Below, piece by piece: positions 22,631-33,723 of a DNA stretch of 64,000 nucleotides (positions are counted from its first letter, which is position 1; every line of letters begins with the position of its first letter). The stretch comes from Calonectria ilicicola (taxonomy: Eukaryota; Ascomycota; Sordariomycetes; Hypocreales; Nectriaceae), in contig CP085829.1 of NCBI GenBank assembly GCA_020809705.1, positions 806,001-870,000 of the forward strand. Reading direction: 5' to 3'. The position numbers and the translations under genes are program-made. The notes beneath the pieces are model-generated. The model was not told where the DNA came from. It was given only the letters and a program-made list of their open reading frames with translations, and made no database searches.

Positions 22631-23416
22631 ATGCCGTGTACTAAGATAGATAAAGACGGTGTCTTTTTGAAGCAGACTTGTGATCAGATACCAAAGTCAA
22701 ATTTAAAATCCAAGAAGCGGAAAGGCGAGACGGACTGCGATAACGATATTGAGGATTCCACATTGAAGGAGGAAAACACTCACGCAGAAAGCCCGCAAGA
22801 CAAAGCTGGCTTTGCATGCCCTTTCTACAAGCAGAAACCAGTTCAACACCAACAATGTATACACCGAAAATTGCAACGGATTTCAGATATCAAGCAACAT
22901 ATCAAACGCAAGCACAGAATTTCGCTGGACGTGGAGCGGCGCTTGGGGCGAAGAGTTTCCAAGACAAAGAATGCAAAAGAGCAGTGGTACGAACTCTGGG
23001 ATACCCTCTTCCAGCGCCAGCCCCGGCCAGACGACGTCTATCTTGGGACCTCGCTCGAGGAAGCCATTGGAATTATACGCAATTTTTGGGACCAGGACGG
23101 CTCTGCCGTAACCTCAAAGCTCTTTGAGGATAAAGGCTGTCAGGTCTCGCCTGCTATTGAAGCTCATGCGTTCCTGCAAGAGTTGATTACTGAGGTTGAA
23201 GAACACTTCAAGGTGGAATCATGTAAGCCGCAGTCACCAGAACGCCAAGGAAACAACGAAACTCAGGAAATGCAATTCGGGCTAGATTTGCATCAACCAA
23301 ACGTCGATGCAGATTGGGTTTCAAACAATCTCAATAACGAAAACTATCCAGAATACGATCTATTCTCTGGCATTTTCAATTTTAAAAGCTCAAGTGGATT
23401 TTGGGATACATTTTAA
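22631..23416 (+). CDS. Atypical zinc-finger protein, subfamily B, copy 1 (B1), second finger lost
   Basis: Single exon, 261 residues, ATG at 22631. A Lys-rich N-terminus (SKKRKGE, a possible nuclear signal) and acidic linker precede the first finger, FAC63-PFY-x9-C76, H90-x4-H95. In its partner B2 (35823-36890) the next about 30 residues hold the CPRC half-finger; here they are absent and the protein goes straight to a short basic linker and KEQWYELWDTLF, the conserved post-finger motif, then YLGTSLEEAIGIIRNFW. The C-terminus ends SSGFWDTF. An overlapping uORF (ATG at 22621, stop at 22644) covers the start codon. The 3' end converges on the terpene cyclase gene, 240 bp away. Function unknown. 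Confidence 0.85.
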   Translation: MPCTKIDKDGVFLKQTCDQIPKSNLKSKKRKGETDCDNDIEDSTLKEENTHAESPQDKAGFACPFYKQKPVQHQQCIHRKLQRISDIKQHIKRKHRISLDVERRLGRRVSKTKNAKEQWYELWDTLFQRQPRPDDVYLGTSLEEAIGIIRNFWDQDGSAVTSKLFEDKGCQVSPAIEAHAFLQELITEVEEHFKVESCKPQSPERQGNNETQEMQFGLDLHQPNVDADWVSNNLNNENYPEYDLFSGIFNFKSSSGFWDTF

Positions 23417-23655
23417 GCCTTGTGTCGGAGTAGCGCTTTGCACATGACATACTCACTTAATCCTCGCGCAGGAGCCGGGATATTTTGGTCCTTAGATATA
23501 CAACAGACATGAATCTATTTTAGTTTTATCACCCAGGTCCCTGTTTTGATCAATTCTCTCAAACCAGTAATACTCTAAAGCTTGTGTCTTCTATATGTCA
23601 ATTCCTTTGCAGCGACTATCCACGAACGGAAAGTGACATTGCTAGAATTATGAAC

Positions 23656-25239
23656 CTAAGGATATTGGCTTTTAGATAGATATGGAGCATTTGCTAAAAC
23701 TTTAATCTTTCGAGTCCGCTTGATCTCTGCCGCATCGGAGCCAAGATACCGTTCACAACTGAAACTGAATATCGAAATTAGTTCAGGATTCATTTAACAT
23801 TTGCGAATTGACTTGTGCTTACCTCCAGTTCAAACTGCCATTGATGACGGACTTTATTGCTTCTATGTAGCCTTGGACCTCCAAGTCCACTTCCTTCCCC
23901 CAACTGGGCACGCTTTTCTCCACAGCCTCCCAGCGTTGAAAGCGTTGATCAAGAAGCTTACCCATGTCGTTGAACGCCTCTTGTGCTGACATTCCGTGCC
24001 GCCGACAAGAGGCGATCATATTGTGAGGTACAAATTCAGCCTGAAGAATGTCGGTAAAAGATCTTAAGATAGTTATGCCCGATTCTTACCTCTTCCTTTT
24101 TATATGATATTATATCATTCGTGCTGCCAGAAGTTAGATTTTCAGTATTGTTCAGACTAGATCGAGGAACGACCATACATGGAGTTTAAATCTATCCCCA
24201 GGACCTCCAGTTCCTTAATGTTGAGATCTTCGAAAACCTCGTCCGGTATCTTTAGACTATGCGCATACTCTATCAATTGGTATACTGGTCTCGCAGCGAT
24301 TGCATCACGTCGAGTGAGAACCATCTCTTCGAGTGACGGAGTTAATTTGGAGTCTTCGTCGCAGATTTGTTTCAATGCGGCCGCACAATAATTTTTTATG
24401 GCGGAGGCAAACCGGTTTTGAAGGCCTAAAAGAATTAGAAATACACAGTTTGGCATGAGGAAGCTCCCTACCAAGTGATGATTTCTGCAGAATGGTCAGC
24501 ATGGTTGGGTTCATAAAGACTGATTGTCTTACTGCAGCTATTCTTTGCACAACTGTATCGTGTGCCTCAACTAGTTTCAGCTTGGGTTCCTTGACCTGCC
24601 TTCCCTCCATCAAGGACATTAGGCTATCCATCACTTGTGACGCCCTCTCAGGCTGATCTTTGAGATATCCATCATCAAACACTGTAAATATTAGATATGA
24701 ACACGGCTGCTACATCTATCTTCCAGAGACCTACTGTCATCGTATGGAAATAACTCGATGGATACAATAAGCCCAAGTACAAAGTAGAAAAGGTTATTAT
24801 ATGTACATACCCAATTGCACCAGTCACATATAGTTCGAAGCTTGTTTGCTGGAGCAAATGGCGCTGCATAGGCACAAAACAAAGCAACATCAATCTTGTT
24901 AAGCTTTATTTGCAAGGTCGGATGGGATGAACAGAACCTGGATATAGTTAGCAGAAAAATACGAAAATGAAGCATATGACTTCACTGTGACAGCCAGGAC
25001 TCCGACTCGAGCTTGACAGTTTTGTAATGTGGATTAAACTTAGGTGGATGCCTTAGAAAAGACTGAAACATGTCAGGTATCATAACCTCAATGAATTCAG
25101 AACTGGAAGAACTGCTATCGATATCTAGCCCTTTTTCATCAACACATGGAAGGTTGGAGGGAAAGTATTTGCGAGAAATGTGATAAGTTGTAAAGAGGCA
25201 GCCTGAAATCGCCATAGACATGAAAAAGACTGTCGCCAT
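23656..25239 (-). CDS. Sesquiterpene-cyclase-like class I terpene synthase
   Basis: Eight exons on the minus strand: 25239..24986, 24937..24811, 24753..24735, 24681..24472, 24425..24179, 24123..24090, 24040..23823 and 23764..23656, giving 405 residues with every junction in phase. Introns are 46-58 bp. A 19-nt micro-exon supplies part of the aspartate motif, giving FPYDDMFDDG (DDxxDD at 132-137). The second metal motif, NDIISYKKE (288-296), is completed by a 34-nt exon. VEYAH-like IEYAHSLKIPDEVF, MSAQEAF, SVPSWG and a C-terminal WSFSCERYLG all match ascomycete sesquiterpene cyclases of the presilphiperfolanol/longiborneol synthase type. It would cyclise farnesyl diphosphate in the cytosol with Mg2+; the product cannot be told. 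Residues 1-20 are unusually hydrophobic (MATVFFMSMAISGCLF). No P450 is adjacent. Confidence 0.9.
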
Positions 25240-28200
25240 TATGATGGTACTTTGTGCTGATATCTTTTATTTCGACTTGGAAAAGTGGCCATTTATAGCT
25301 AAATGGATGTGCTGAGTGATATCGAGAGTGTTGAGGTTATTGCAGGTTCAGCGTGATGGACAGGCGGTAACCAGGGCATATCACAGCGATGTCACATTGG
25401 CTTACGATGCTCAAATCCGCACGAAACAGAAGATCATTCTTTTATTCCTATATCATGTGATGGGTAGACCTGACCACTCTATACTTAGTCAGCTCACCTG
25501 TTCGCTCCCGCTATTTAATCTGCCTTTGTCTCGAGCTCAGCCTGTATCCATCTATATATGACAGTGGGGGGCAATCCAAGGAGTACTAGCGATTTTGTAA
25601 GATGATTTTACAGTATATACAAGCCAGAACACCGAAAGATGCCTTGAGAACTGGGAGTCGACAAGTCTCATTCGTGCCAAAGACCAGGACTGGTAGCAAT
25701 AGCTCGGTCACTGTGTGATATCGGAAAAAGAAAAGCTGAAACTATACCAGCTGCCCTAGCGACACCTATCAGAGTCATGTGGATCTCAGGACCTGAATAA
25801 TCTACAAGTCCCCGCGACTGCTTGTAGTACATCTGCTCCTCCGCTCCATAATTTGGCATCAGGCTAGAATCTCTTGTTCAATCTATGGTCCGGGTCTAAG
25901 GCCCTATTGCAAAAATATTATTTCCAGGCAAGTTCCTTCTAGTGTTTATGTTCAATAAAAATCTACATGCCGGATATCTCGAGGTTGAACGCAGTAGCTC
26001 CTTCCTCTAAAAGCAGAGACGGTGATGTGCAATACGAATACGATCAAGCAGGAATAAATATGTAATGGGGATCTCGACCGTTGGACAAATTACAAATAGG
26101 ACGGCCAAGGTGCCACGAGTAGCAGAATTGGTTCTTTTACTCTATTAAGACAAGCACGACAATTTGAACCCCTAATCAGGTTTTGGGATGACATAGATAA
26201 TATATCTGGATCAATTCGTTAAGGAATAGATAGTAAGACTAGGAGGAGAAGTGTGTTGTGACGTGGATAATGGGTCGTATTTTTTTAAGGTTTGGCTTAT
26301 CACACCAGAGCTATCGGCGTGACTCAAGTGCTCGGTTGTACTTGAAGCTTCTTAGCTAATGTCCCACGGAGAATAATACTTGAGACAACGCGCAAATTAG
26401 AAACCATTGTGTTGCACATTTGTTCCCTTGTTGATACCAGTTGCGCCTATTGAAAAGCTGTTTTAATGTCACAGGACGGTTTGTAGTTCAGGGTTTCGGC
26501 CCTTTTGCTGTTGGGATCAACCTATGTCATACGTAATCGCCTATCCCACCAGGGTTTCTTCTAGGTGTTTTGGTTCAATGTAGCTAAGTCTCATATTATT
26601 GTACTCGAATTGAGTCTGCTTATGTCACACTCACAAGATGGTCTCAACAGCCTAGCCTAGCAGCCGGGCCTCTTAGGGCCCGGCCGGACCTTGACTACAA
26701 AGCCTCGATGCCCTCGACGGCACAGTCCAGTACTTATAGTAACAGCTAGATAGCTCTTGCCGCAACCGGCCCCAAATAGTCATACAAATCAGGATAAATG
26801 CCTAGATGAAGGATCTAGCTACTACAGACCTATCCCAACGCGGCTGCAAGCAACATCCGTATGCGGTGGTCACCGTAGCTAGCTTTGGATAGCCTCAACC
26901 TAAAAGAAACTCCCCTCGGCCGACCGGAACAGCTAGTCACAACAGCAGCTATAAGAGACCTAGATAGACCCTTCAATTGACAAGACAAGAGCTTCCAAAT
27001 GTAACCCTGTGGCCTCTATAGCTAGTGATAGCTTAATTTTGTAGTTGTCTCTCATCACGAGAAAATTTTGGCCGCCTAGCCTACTTGCATTCGGAAAAGG
27101 AATTCTATAGCCAAACCCACTTGGATGGGAACAGATGAAACTGAGCATTTCAATGACAAAGGGACTAGCAAATGGCATGTCTGTATATGAAGGTGCGTCA
27201 CACCTTTCAACCCCGATATTTTAAATAGTAAATATACTACCTGATGTCGCATGATATCGGATTTTATTCAGTTCGATTCTTAACCACTTCGGCCAATAGC
27301 TTCATATTACATTCCCTATGGCATCTCGAATATGTCTTCGATGTGCGATGTGATGATTAAACACCTTTTTCGAAGGGCGCTTATTCTTTGGGTTTTTGTA
27401 GAGCTTTTACAGCGATCATACTTGATTTTTAAGATCTTCTTGAATACGTTGGGTTCGGTTTTCAAATTTTTAAGATCATTATCAAAGAGCATTTCCTACT
27501 GCTCGAGAGGCCAGTTTGTCCTTTGTGAGTGCTTCGTTTGCGCTTGCATCTATAACCCTGAATTGAGCCCTGGGTAGAAATAAGCCCAAGTGCTGGCAGG
27601 GCGCGACGTTGTGAAATGTCTGATAGCACGCACGGCGCATATTCCAAATATCTCAAGCTAGACCTACACCGCCCATGCCGTAGAGATAATATGCAAAGGG
27701 ATCAATCCATTGCACCTGTGCTCAAATGCCGACTTGGTCACCCGATGAACATCATCTGACGATGGCTTAGTGCGCAGACAACAAATGCGCAAACCTTGGC
27801 GGTGAACAACGACGTGGTCCCGACTTTTGGTCCATTTCCAGACCGTCATCCATGAAGCAATCGCTTATCGGAGCTAGCGCAAGAAGACGCGGGCGTCAAA
27901 GAATTTCTCATGCTAATGAGCATGGATGTCGTGGTCATGCATATCCATATCCAGTGGCGCACCTTGATCGCCTTTGTCCACTCTGGAAGGTTTTTACCCA
28001 AGGATCTATGGGCACATGTGCGTTTCTGCTCTTGGGCGGAAGGACGCTTGGTATTTTTTGACACACGTTTACAAAACAATCAATCACTCGTATTGGTAAG
28101 CTCGTGCTTTACATCTAACGACCTCGAAGATGATGGGCGTTGGTGGTGTGAATGAATGTCTGGGTGAGATCAGCACTGTGATGTTGGGGTCTATGCAGTC

Positions 28201-29062
28201 AGCATAGATTGAGGCAGCTACATGGAAGATACATCAGGTATATGGATGTTTGCCGAGTAATCCGCATCAGGTCATAGTGTCATCATGTAGATAAACATAC
28301 GCTGGTAGTTTCCCCTCCTTTTCTTGCTTTTTGCTGTCGTGGCAAATTCCAGAATTTTCGATCTGTAACAAGACCCACAAAAAGGTGGTGCCCGCTTCCA
28401 ATCAGTTGGGAATAGCGTAGTGGTTAATCATGTTGTAAAACGGATATTTGGTCAGGCCACTGAAATAAACAGTGAATGATTCACTATGAGAGTCTACATC
28501 TGACTCTTGTTTTAACCTCATGATTACTTTTTTGTCCACTTGCTGACTTCGTGATGCCGGTTGCACAACGCGGCCGCACAATTCCACAGTCGCCGTGGTG
28601 AGACTAGCTCCCTTTCAACCAATGTTTGATCTACAGCATGGGTAATTATCAGGTGGCGGCGCTTTGTGGTATGTTATGTTCCACCTGCTAGTAGTTACTC
28701 AGCCATGATTGGTGAAATTCCCCTCAACCACCGATCCTCACAGCTGTGTTGAAGCGCTCCAACACAGCTGTGACAATATAGCCTGTCGCAGCCCTACATA
28801 TGGATCCGCGCTTTTGTGTTTTAAATATAACGTCTGACTTGGGTAATTTTTAGATTTTTCGCTGCAGCGCCTTTCTCACAGGCGTGATAGTTCAAAGGAT
28901 CATGCTCACTCCAGACATTAAATTGTGCACTGCATATTTATTGTCACCATTTTCAACATAGACCACGAACCGTCCTATTCTATTTAACCGCAACACTCAC
29001 CAGCACCTTGTGTATTTTCCCTACATTCAGCGCGAATTTAATGTCTCCTTAGAGAATAAATA
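25240..29062. other. Gene-poor decayed region between the two zinc-finger modules
   Basis: 3.8 kb with no supportable gene. It has many short stop-interrupted frames, frequent CTAG/TAG words (26640-26960) and long AT-rich stretches. Minus-strand 27500-28080 shows coding-like but frame-broken segments that I could not assign. A 64-codon minus frame at 25668-25859 (GPEIHMTLIGVARAAG) may be a relic exon. This looks like old, mutated repeat or pseudogene DNA. The last about 350 bp is the A2 promoter with a perfect inverted repeat at 28738-28773. Confidence 0.5.
28738..28773. repeat. Perfect 14-bp inverted repeat upstream of A2
   Basis: Arms TCACAGCTGTGTTG (28738-28751) and CAACACAGCTGTGA (28760-28773) flank an 8-base spacer containing the palindrome AGCGCT. 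It lies 290 bp upstream of the A2 start codon. Each arm itself contains the palindromic E-box-like CACAGCTGTG. Possible protein-binding site or hairpin; function unknown. Confidence 0.8.
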
Positions 29063-30235
29063 ATGGCGCGTCGATATAACTTATCACTGCGGTGGAAGCA
29101 CAACCGCCGCGATTCCCTGAACGACTCGTCACAACCCGAAACACACCCGACCGATGACAAAATAGCCATGCCGCCATACCAGTCCTCTGGTGTTGAACCA
29201 TCTCACATGCTTACAAATCATTCCCCAGCTGGAATTAAGCGTTGTTTATCTGGCCGCCCCAAGTCAGCCGCTAGCCAACAAAGTCCGCAGTCTATGATTG
29301 TCGATAGCAACAGAATGGAACATGACTGCGTACAATCCTCTTCAGAAAGCGAACAAGAGGATATTTCGGAGAGTGACACTGAGTCTGAAGGGTCCATCAG
29401 CGCAGACATATTTTCGGAGAGCGAGCGGGATGAACCAGAGTCTCTAGAAAGTTCTGCGTTTCTAGATCCCAAATTTCAAAATCGATCGGAAGATCTCTTA
29501 AAATTTTCCTTTGCAGAGGTTCAAGACTGGGTAGACTCTGTGCAATATTCAACGCCGCCAGACGACCAACATCCGCCCCACAAGCGAGCTCGGATATCAA
29601 CTTGGCAACCAGAGCCAGTCCGCTTCGAGACCACTTTGGATGATGATGACTTCGTCGTCATCCCACGCCCAACTGGATACTTCCACTTGGCGTGTCCGTT
29701 TTATACCTCCGACCCAACCAAATATCGAGATTGCCTCACACACTACGACCTTCAATCGGTCCACCAATTAATTGACCACATCGGTTTCCATCATATGCAG
29801 CCAGTGTACTGCCCTATCTGTTACCAGACCTTCAACAAAGTCATGGACCGCGATGAGCACATTTTACAGCGAACCTGTAAACTTGCAGACAAGAGGTTCA
29901 TGGATGGAGCTAATTACTACCAGTGGGCCAAGGTACAGAAACAGGCCAAACGACGTCTCAGCGTAGACGCGCGTTCTAAACTTATCTGGAGCACCTTATT
30001 TCCTCACTCTGAGCCGCCTAACTCTCCTTATCTGCGGCATGGATGTGGATTGAAGATATCTATAGTTAGAGATTACTGGCGGGTTCATGGCCAAAGCTGT
30101 GTTTCGCGGTACTTTCAGGACCAAGGTATGGATTATAGTCAGGCAGGCTCCGAAGGGACAAGAATGGCGTTCAACCAGTTAATTTTGAAGGGTCTGATTG
30201 AGAGAATATATGAGATATATGGGTCTGCTATATAG
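29063..30235 (+). CDS. Atypical double zinc-finger protein, subfamily A, copy 2 (A2)
   Basis: Single exon, 390 residues, ATG at 29063. A Ser/Glu/Asp-rich acidic region spans about 90-130 (SSSESEQEDISESDTESEG). The pre-finger segment FAEVQDWVDSVQYSTPP matches A1. The finger module is C211-x12-C224, H239, H243/H244, YC250PIC253, H266, C272, the same spacing as A1. It is followed by WSTLFPHSEPPNSPYL and LKISIVRDYW, both also in A1. HKRARIS just before the fingers could act as a nuclear signal. It starts the second A(+)-C(-)-B(+) module. Function unknown. Confidence 0.88.
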   Translation: MARRYNLSLRWKHNRRDSLNDSSQPETHPTDDKIAMPPYQSSGVEPSHMLTNHSPAGIKRCLSGRPKSAASQQSPQSMIVDSNRMEHDCVQSSSESEQEDISESDTESEGSISADIFSESERDEPESLESSAFLDPKFQNRSEDLLKFSFAEVQDWVDSVQYSTPPDDQHPPHKRARISTWQPEPVRFETTLDDDDFVVIPRPTGYFHLACPFYTSDPTKYRDCLTHYDLQSVHQLIDHIGFHHMQPVYCPICYQTFNKVMDRDEHILQRTCKLADKRFMDGANYYQWAKVQKQAKRRLSVDARSKLIWSTLFPHSEPPNSPYLRHGCGLKISIVRDYWRVHGQSCVSRYFQDQGMDYSQAGSEGTRMAFNQLILKGLIERIYEIYGSAI

Positions 30236-31469
30236 CGATATAGATTAAAAAGGTCGAGGATAGCTTTCATTGGGTAGTACAAGAATTAATGGATGCAGTT
30301 GGGAAGATTTAGCCAGGCAGTCGCCTGTAGGAGGATATCATGTTGGAGGCTCGGTTCTTTGGCAATAACATTCAGATCATAACATCCCACTATCACTGAT
30401 TAAATATATTAAGTTCTACCCCGTCAAGAAAAGTATAACCCGCTGCTTACCCTTGCTGCTCTCGTGTTCACTGATATCGCCGCTCGTGAATCGTGCCTTT
30501 TCGTGTCACGACTCAAACTAAAATATCTACGGTAAGCTGCAAAGCTACCACAGTGGCGGATACAGTAGTGAAATAGGGCGGAGTTGGAAGTAGCTTAAAC
30601 CACACACACAAATCGAAAAGGCAAAAGTGTCTGTTATTTGCAACGGCTGCTAGGGAAGGTGTGAGATAAGTCAATTGTAAATAGGGAGTGAGACACAAAT
30701 AAAACTTGGTATAATAAAATTAAGGAAAAATTATGAACATCACCCAGGCAAATAGCCTGAACAATCCCTCCAAAAGAAAGCCTCAAAACTTGTTAAAAGA
30801 ACTGTTGATTCTGGTGTGTTAATCCTCCTCCTTGGTTTTAAGAATGGACGTTCTTTATTACTAGGACCGGTGTTGTAGCTGGACTAACTATTCCACTGAC
30901 TAAAGCTAATTTTTCAAAAGGCCGAAGATTCGAATCCAAGTTCCCCAACACAATAGTACCCAGCAATATTTCTTGCTCACGATTTGAAGCCTTGGATGTT
31001 AATCTCATTGATGATGCATACCTACCATCAGACTAACATACCCTGAAGCTGGGTCGGAAATTTCGTTTAGTGGCGAATCTCTTTTCATATAATACTATGC
31101 TTAGTTCCTCATTTGCTTATCAGGACTTTGTTGGTTGTTATCATCAAATCCATTACAGAGGCAGAGTGTTGAGAGTGTAGAGTATAGTTTGGATCATATA
31201 TCTTTTGTGGGAACTATGAGTGATTAGGATCGGCGAACGTGAATAATAAAATACAGTGTTTCATTAATTCTCATATCTTTGTAATTGCATAAGCTATATA
31301 TTTTTGGGGTTTCTTATATAAACATTTATCGTTAAACAGTCCCTCTAAATATTGACCAGAACCCGGCGAGGGCAATCCGCCAATCGCAAATAAAGTTGGA
31401 ATTATGCCCCTAGTGCCCACTATTTCAAACTATTTAGTTGAAGCTCTTGACCACCAGTCGATATAGCCA
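30236..31469. other. 3' intergenic region between convergent A2 and C2
   Basis: 1.23 kb, AT-rich, between two convergent genes. It contains repeat copy 2 (about 30545-30958, separate entry) and otherwise only short stop-rich frames. The equivalent A1-C1 interval (18182-19150) lacks the repeat, so the insertion is later than or independent of the module duplication. Confidence 0.5.
30545..30958 (+). repeat. Dispersed repeat copy 2 with tRNA-like end
   Basis: Same orientation and extent as 15755-16165, diverged mainly by transitions. The B-box-like segment reads GATTCGAATCC (30927-30937) against GGTTCGAACCC in copy 1, i.e. G-to-A and C-to-T. Both copies end just after TTCCCCA. The pattern fits RIP-type or deamination decay of a short mobile element. 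Ends approximate. Confidence 0.6.
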
Positions 31470-33723
31470 TTACCCAGGAGGATAGCGGCCGTTATTGTAG
31501 TGGCGTGGTCCTTGATTATCCCCTTGATCCCATGTATTATTGTTGTGACCGAATGAGGGATCAGGAAAGGGGGCCAATGCCGGGTTGAACCTTTGGTATC
31601 CCCACGAATCAAGGGATGTGTTGGCCAACTGATCGCTGTTGGGGTGAGCCCTCGCCTGAGCGTACACCTGCCCATTTCCCCGAGCTGCTCCGGCGGCTAT
31701 ATGTGGAGTTGCAGCAGGATTATTATTAATCGGCGTCCTAAAGGATGGTGGTTGCCCCATTTGACCACCAGGCCACACACCATGGGGAAAGCAACCAGGT
31801 GGAGGAACCTCGGTCATGCTGTCCCACGGATAGTCAACTTGCCTAGACGGCTCATAACTCGTACTCTCCGAAATAGGCACGGGAAAGGAATTGGACCGGC
31901 TGTGCACTGGACCAAAATGATTCTGACTTTGTAAGTTAGGCTTTCCCTGATTGAAATGGCCACCGCTCATATAAGTTGGGTTTGGATGATTATCAGGGAA
32001 CCTAAGACCCGGCTGCGCAAAGTTCGGGGGGCAATTGCCTGGTGCATAGCTGCCGGGGTTCATGATATTATGGTTGAAATTGTCTGGTGCGTGGTTAAGC
32101 CAATCCATATTTTGGAAATTACCACTGAAAGTCGGCGCTTGGGTGTAAGGATTTGCATTCTGAAAATCATTGGTTGGGTCTGGGAGGGAAGGTCCCTCAG
32201 CCATTCTTTGTGCGTTAGAATAGGAAACCGTGGACGAGCTTGCTATGTTTCCTGCTGGTGGAATCGTATTTCCGGGATCCATGTGCAAGGTCGTACTGTT
32301 TGATAGGCTATCGGAAGTCATTTCCGTGTCAAGCACGTCACTCGGCGAGCCTCCTCTAACTCCCATATTGGCGGATTCATCAAATTGCGCATTCTGCGTC
32401 CCAACAGTAGAGCCATCCAAAGGTGTGGCGGAAATGCCGCCGCCGATATCGGGTATTTGCAACGGCACCGGCCCACGGTTAGGGAGAACAGTGCCTGCAC
32501 ACACAAGCCGAATATCTTCAACGATAAAGTCACCGTTCCCTGAGCTTGCTAGGTACCGCAAATTGGGTTCAAGCTTTTCCGCGATGAAGTTAGCGAACTC
32601 TTGCAGGATTGTGCCCTTAATATATGGTGACGGAAGCTTTCCTCTGTCGGGGAAGATCTTTTTCGATGTCCAATGCCATTTCTTTTCGTCAGACCATGGC
32701 ATGAGAGAATGATGATTTGAGTGCTCCCGGTTTTTGCCTATAGTGACCTCTTTGAACTGGTCAAATGGCAGGCTTTCCGGGTCAAGCCGTTTCCCTTGCC
32801 GCTTGCGGTGACAGGTGCCGCCACGCATGTGATCCTCGTACTTGTCTGCCGAGCTCTTCTGCAATGGATCCCAAGATTGATGACACTTGGCGCATCGATA
32901 CGGAGAAACTGTGTGGTTCCTCGAAATATGTTGCACTACATCTCTGTACCGTTTCAATGTGTAGAAAACACATGCCTGATGCTTGACAGGATCTTCCCGA
33001 TAATAGGGACATACAAAGAGCTTTTTGGACTTGCTGGATGATGAGTCTGAATCTGACTGCTCGCTCTCGGCCGGAGTCTGGTCTCTATTCTGTTCTCTGC
33101 TGCCATCTTCGTTGTTGCTAGGTTGTGTATTTCGTTCTGATCCTTGCCGCGAGTTCGTGGAAGCATTTCCATTCTCATGGGAACCGGGGGTTCCTTGGCC
33201 CACGCTTGTACGAGTGTTTGAATCTACCAGATTAATCACACCTGGAACGGATGCAAGCACGGTATTGGGCTCGGACCAAGACTTGGGAATGGTGGGAGAA
33301 TTGAATCCGTCACGCTTGGTTTTATATGGGTATCGCGCTTGTATCCTGAATTCAGCCAAGAGGTCAGCATCAAACGCTTCGTGAGTGTTGATGGAAAAAA
33401 CACGAAACCCGCTGATCAGTTCCTCTAGAAGGTCGGGATAAGAGGCTGAGAGAGTCGAGACTGGCGGGTGGAAAGCACGCTGAATTAAAACATCTGACGA
33501 CGTAGAAGTGTGAGTTCACGGAACAATCAAAGCCCAGGTTAATGAGAAGCTCACAATAGTCTATAGCATCAGTCTTATTTTTAGCAAAGGAGGTATGGTT
33601 CGCAACGGAGGTATAATGAAATGCATATTTGTCATTTCTGCCGGCACAGCAGGGAGAGACTTGATCATTCGATTGGATAGTCACGACATCTCCCGTCATG
33701 CGAGCAGATGATTTTGGTCCCAT
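31470..33723 (-). CDS. Atypical double zinc-finger protein, subfamily C, copy 2 (C2)
   Basis: Minus strand, two exons: 33723..33555 and 33493..31470, joined over a 61-bp intron (33494-33554, donor gtgagc, acceptor gtcag). This gives 730 residues. Joining is needed because the main frame runs upstream without an ATG through protein-like sequence (RAFHPPVSTLSASYPDLLEE) to a stop. The ATG at 33723 is a choice among three in-frame ATGs (33804, 33723, 33699). Zinc module: C218-PYY-x9-C231, H245-x4-H250, C257-x2-C260, H278, C284; then KKWHWTSKKIFPDRGKLPSPY, the shared post-finger motif. The C-terminal half is Asn/Pro/Gly/Ser-rich low complexity (FNHNIMNPGSYAPGN). It is the counterpart of C1 and divergent from B2. 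Function unknown. Confidence 0.8.

Noticed and set aside
27500..28080. A degraded enzyme gene on the minus strand
   Set aside because: Several frames look faintly coding but are broken by stops and I could not match any family, so no gene or pseudogene is called.
33025..33384. 119-codon plus-strand frame over C2
   Set aside because: Antisense shadow of the C2 coding exon, which has a strong zinc-finger match.
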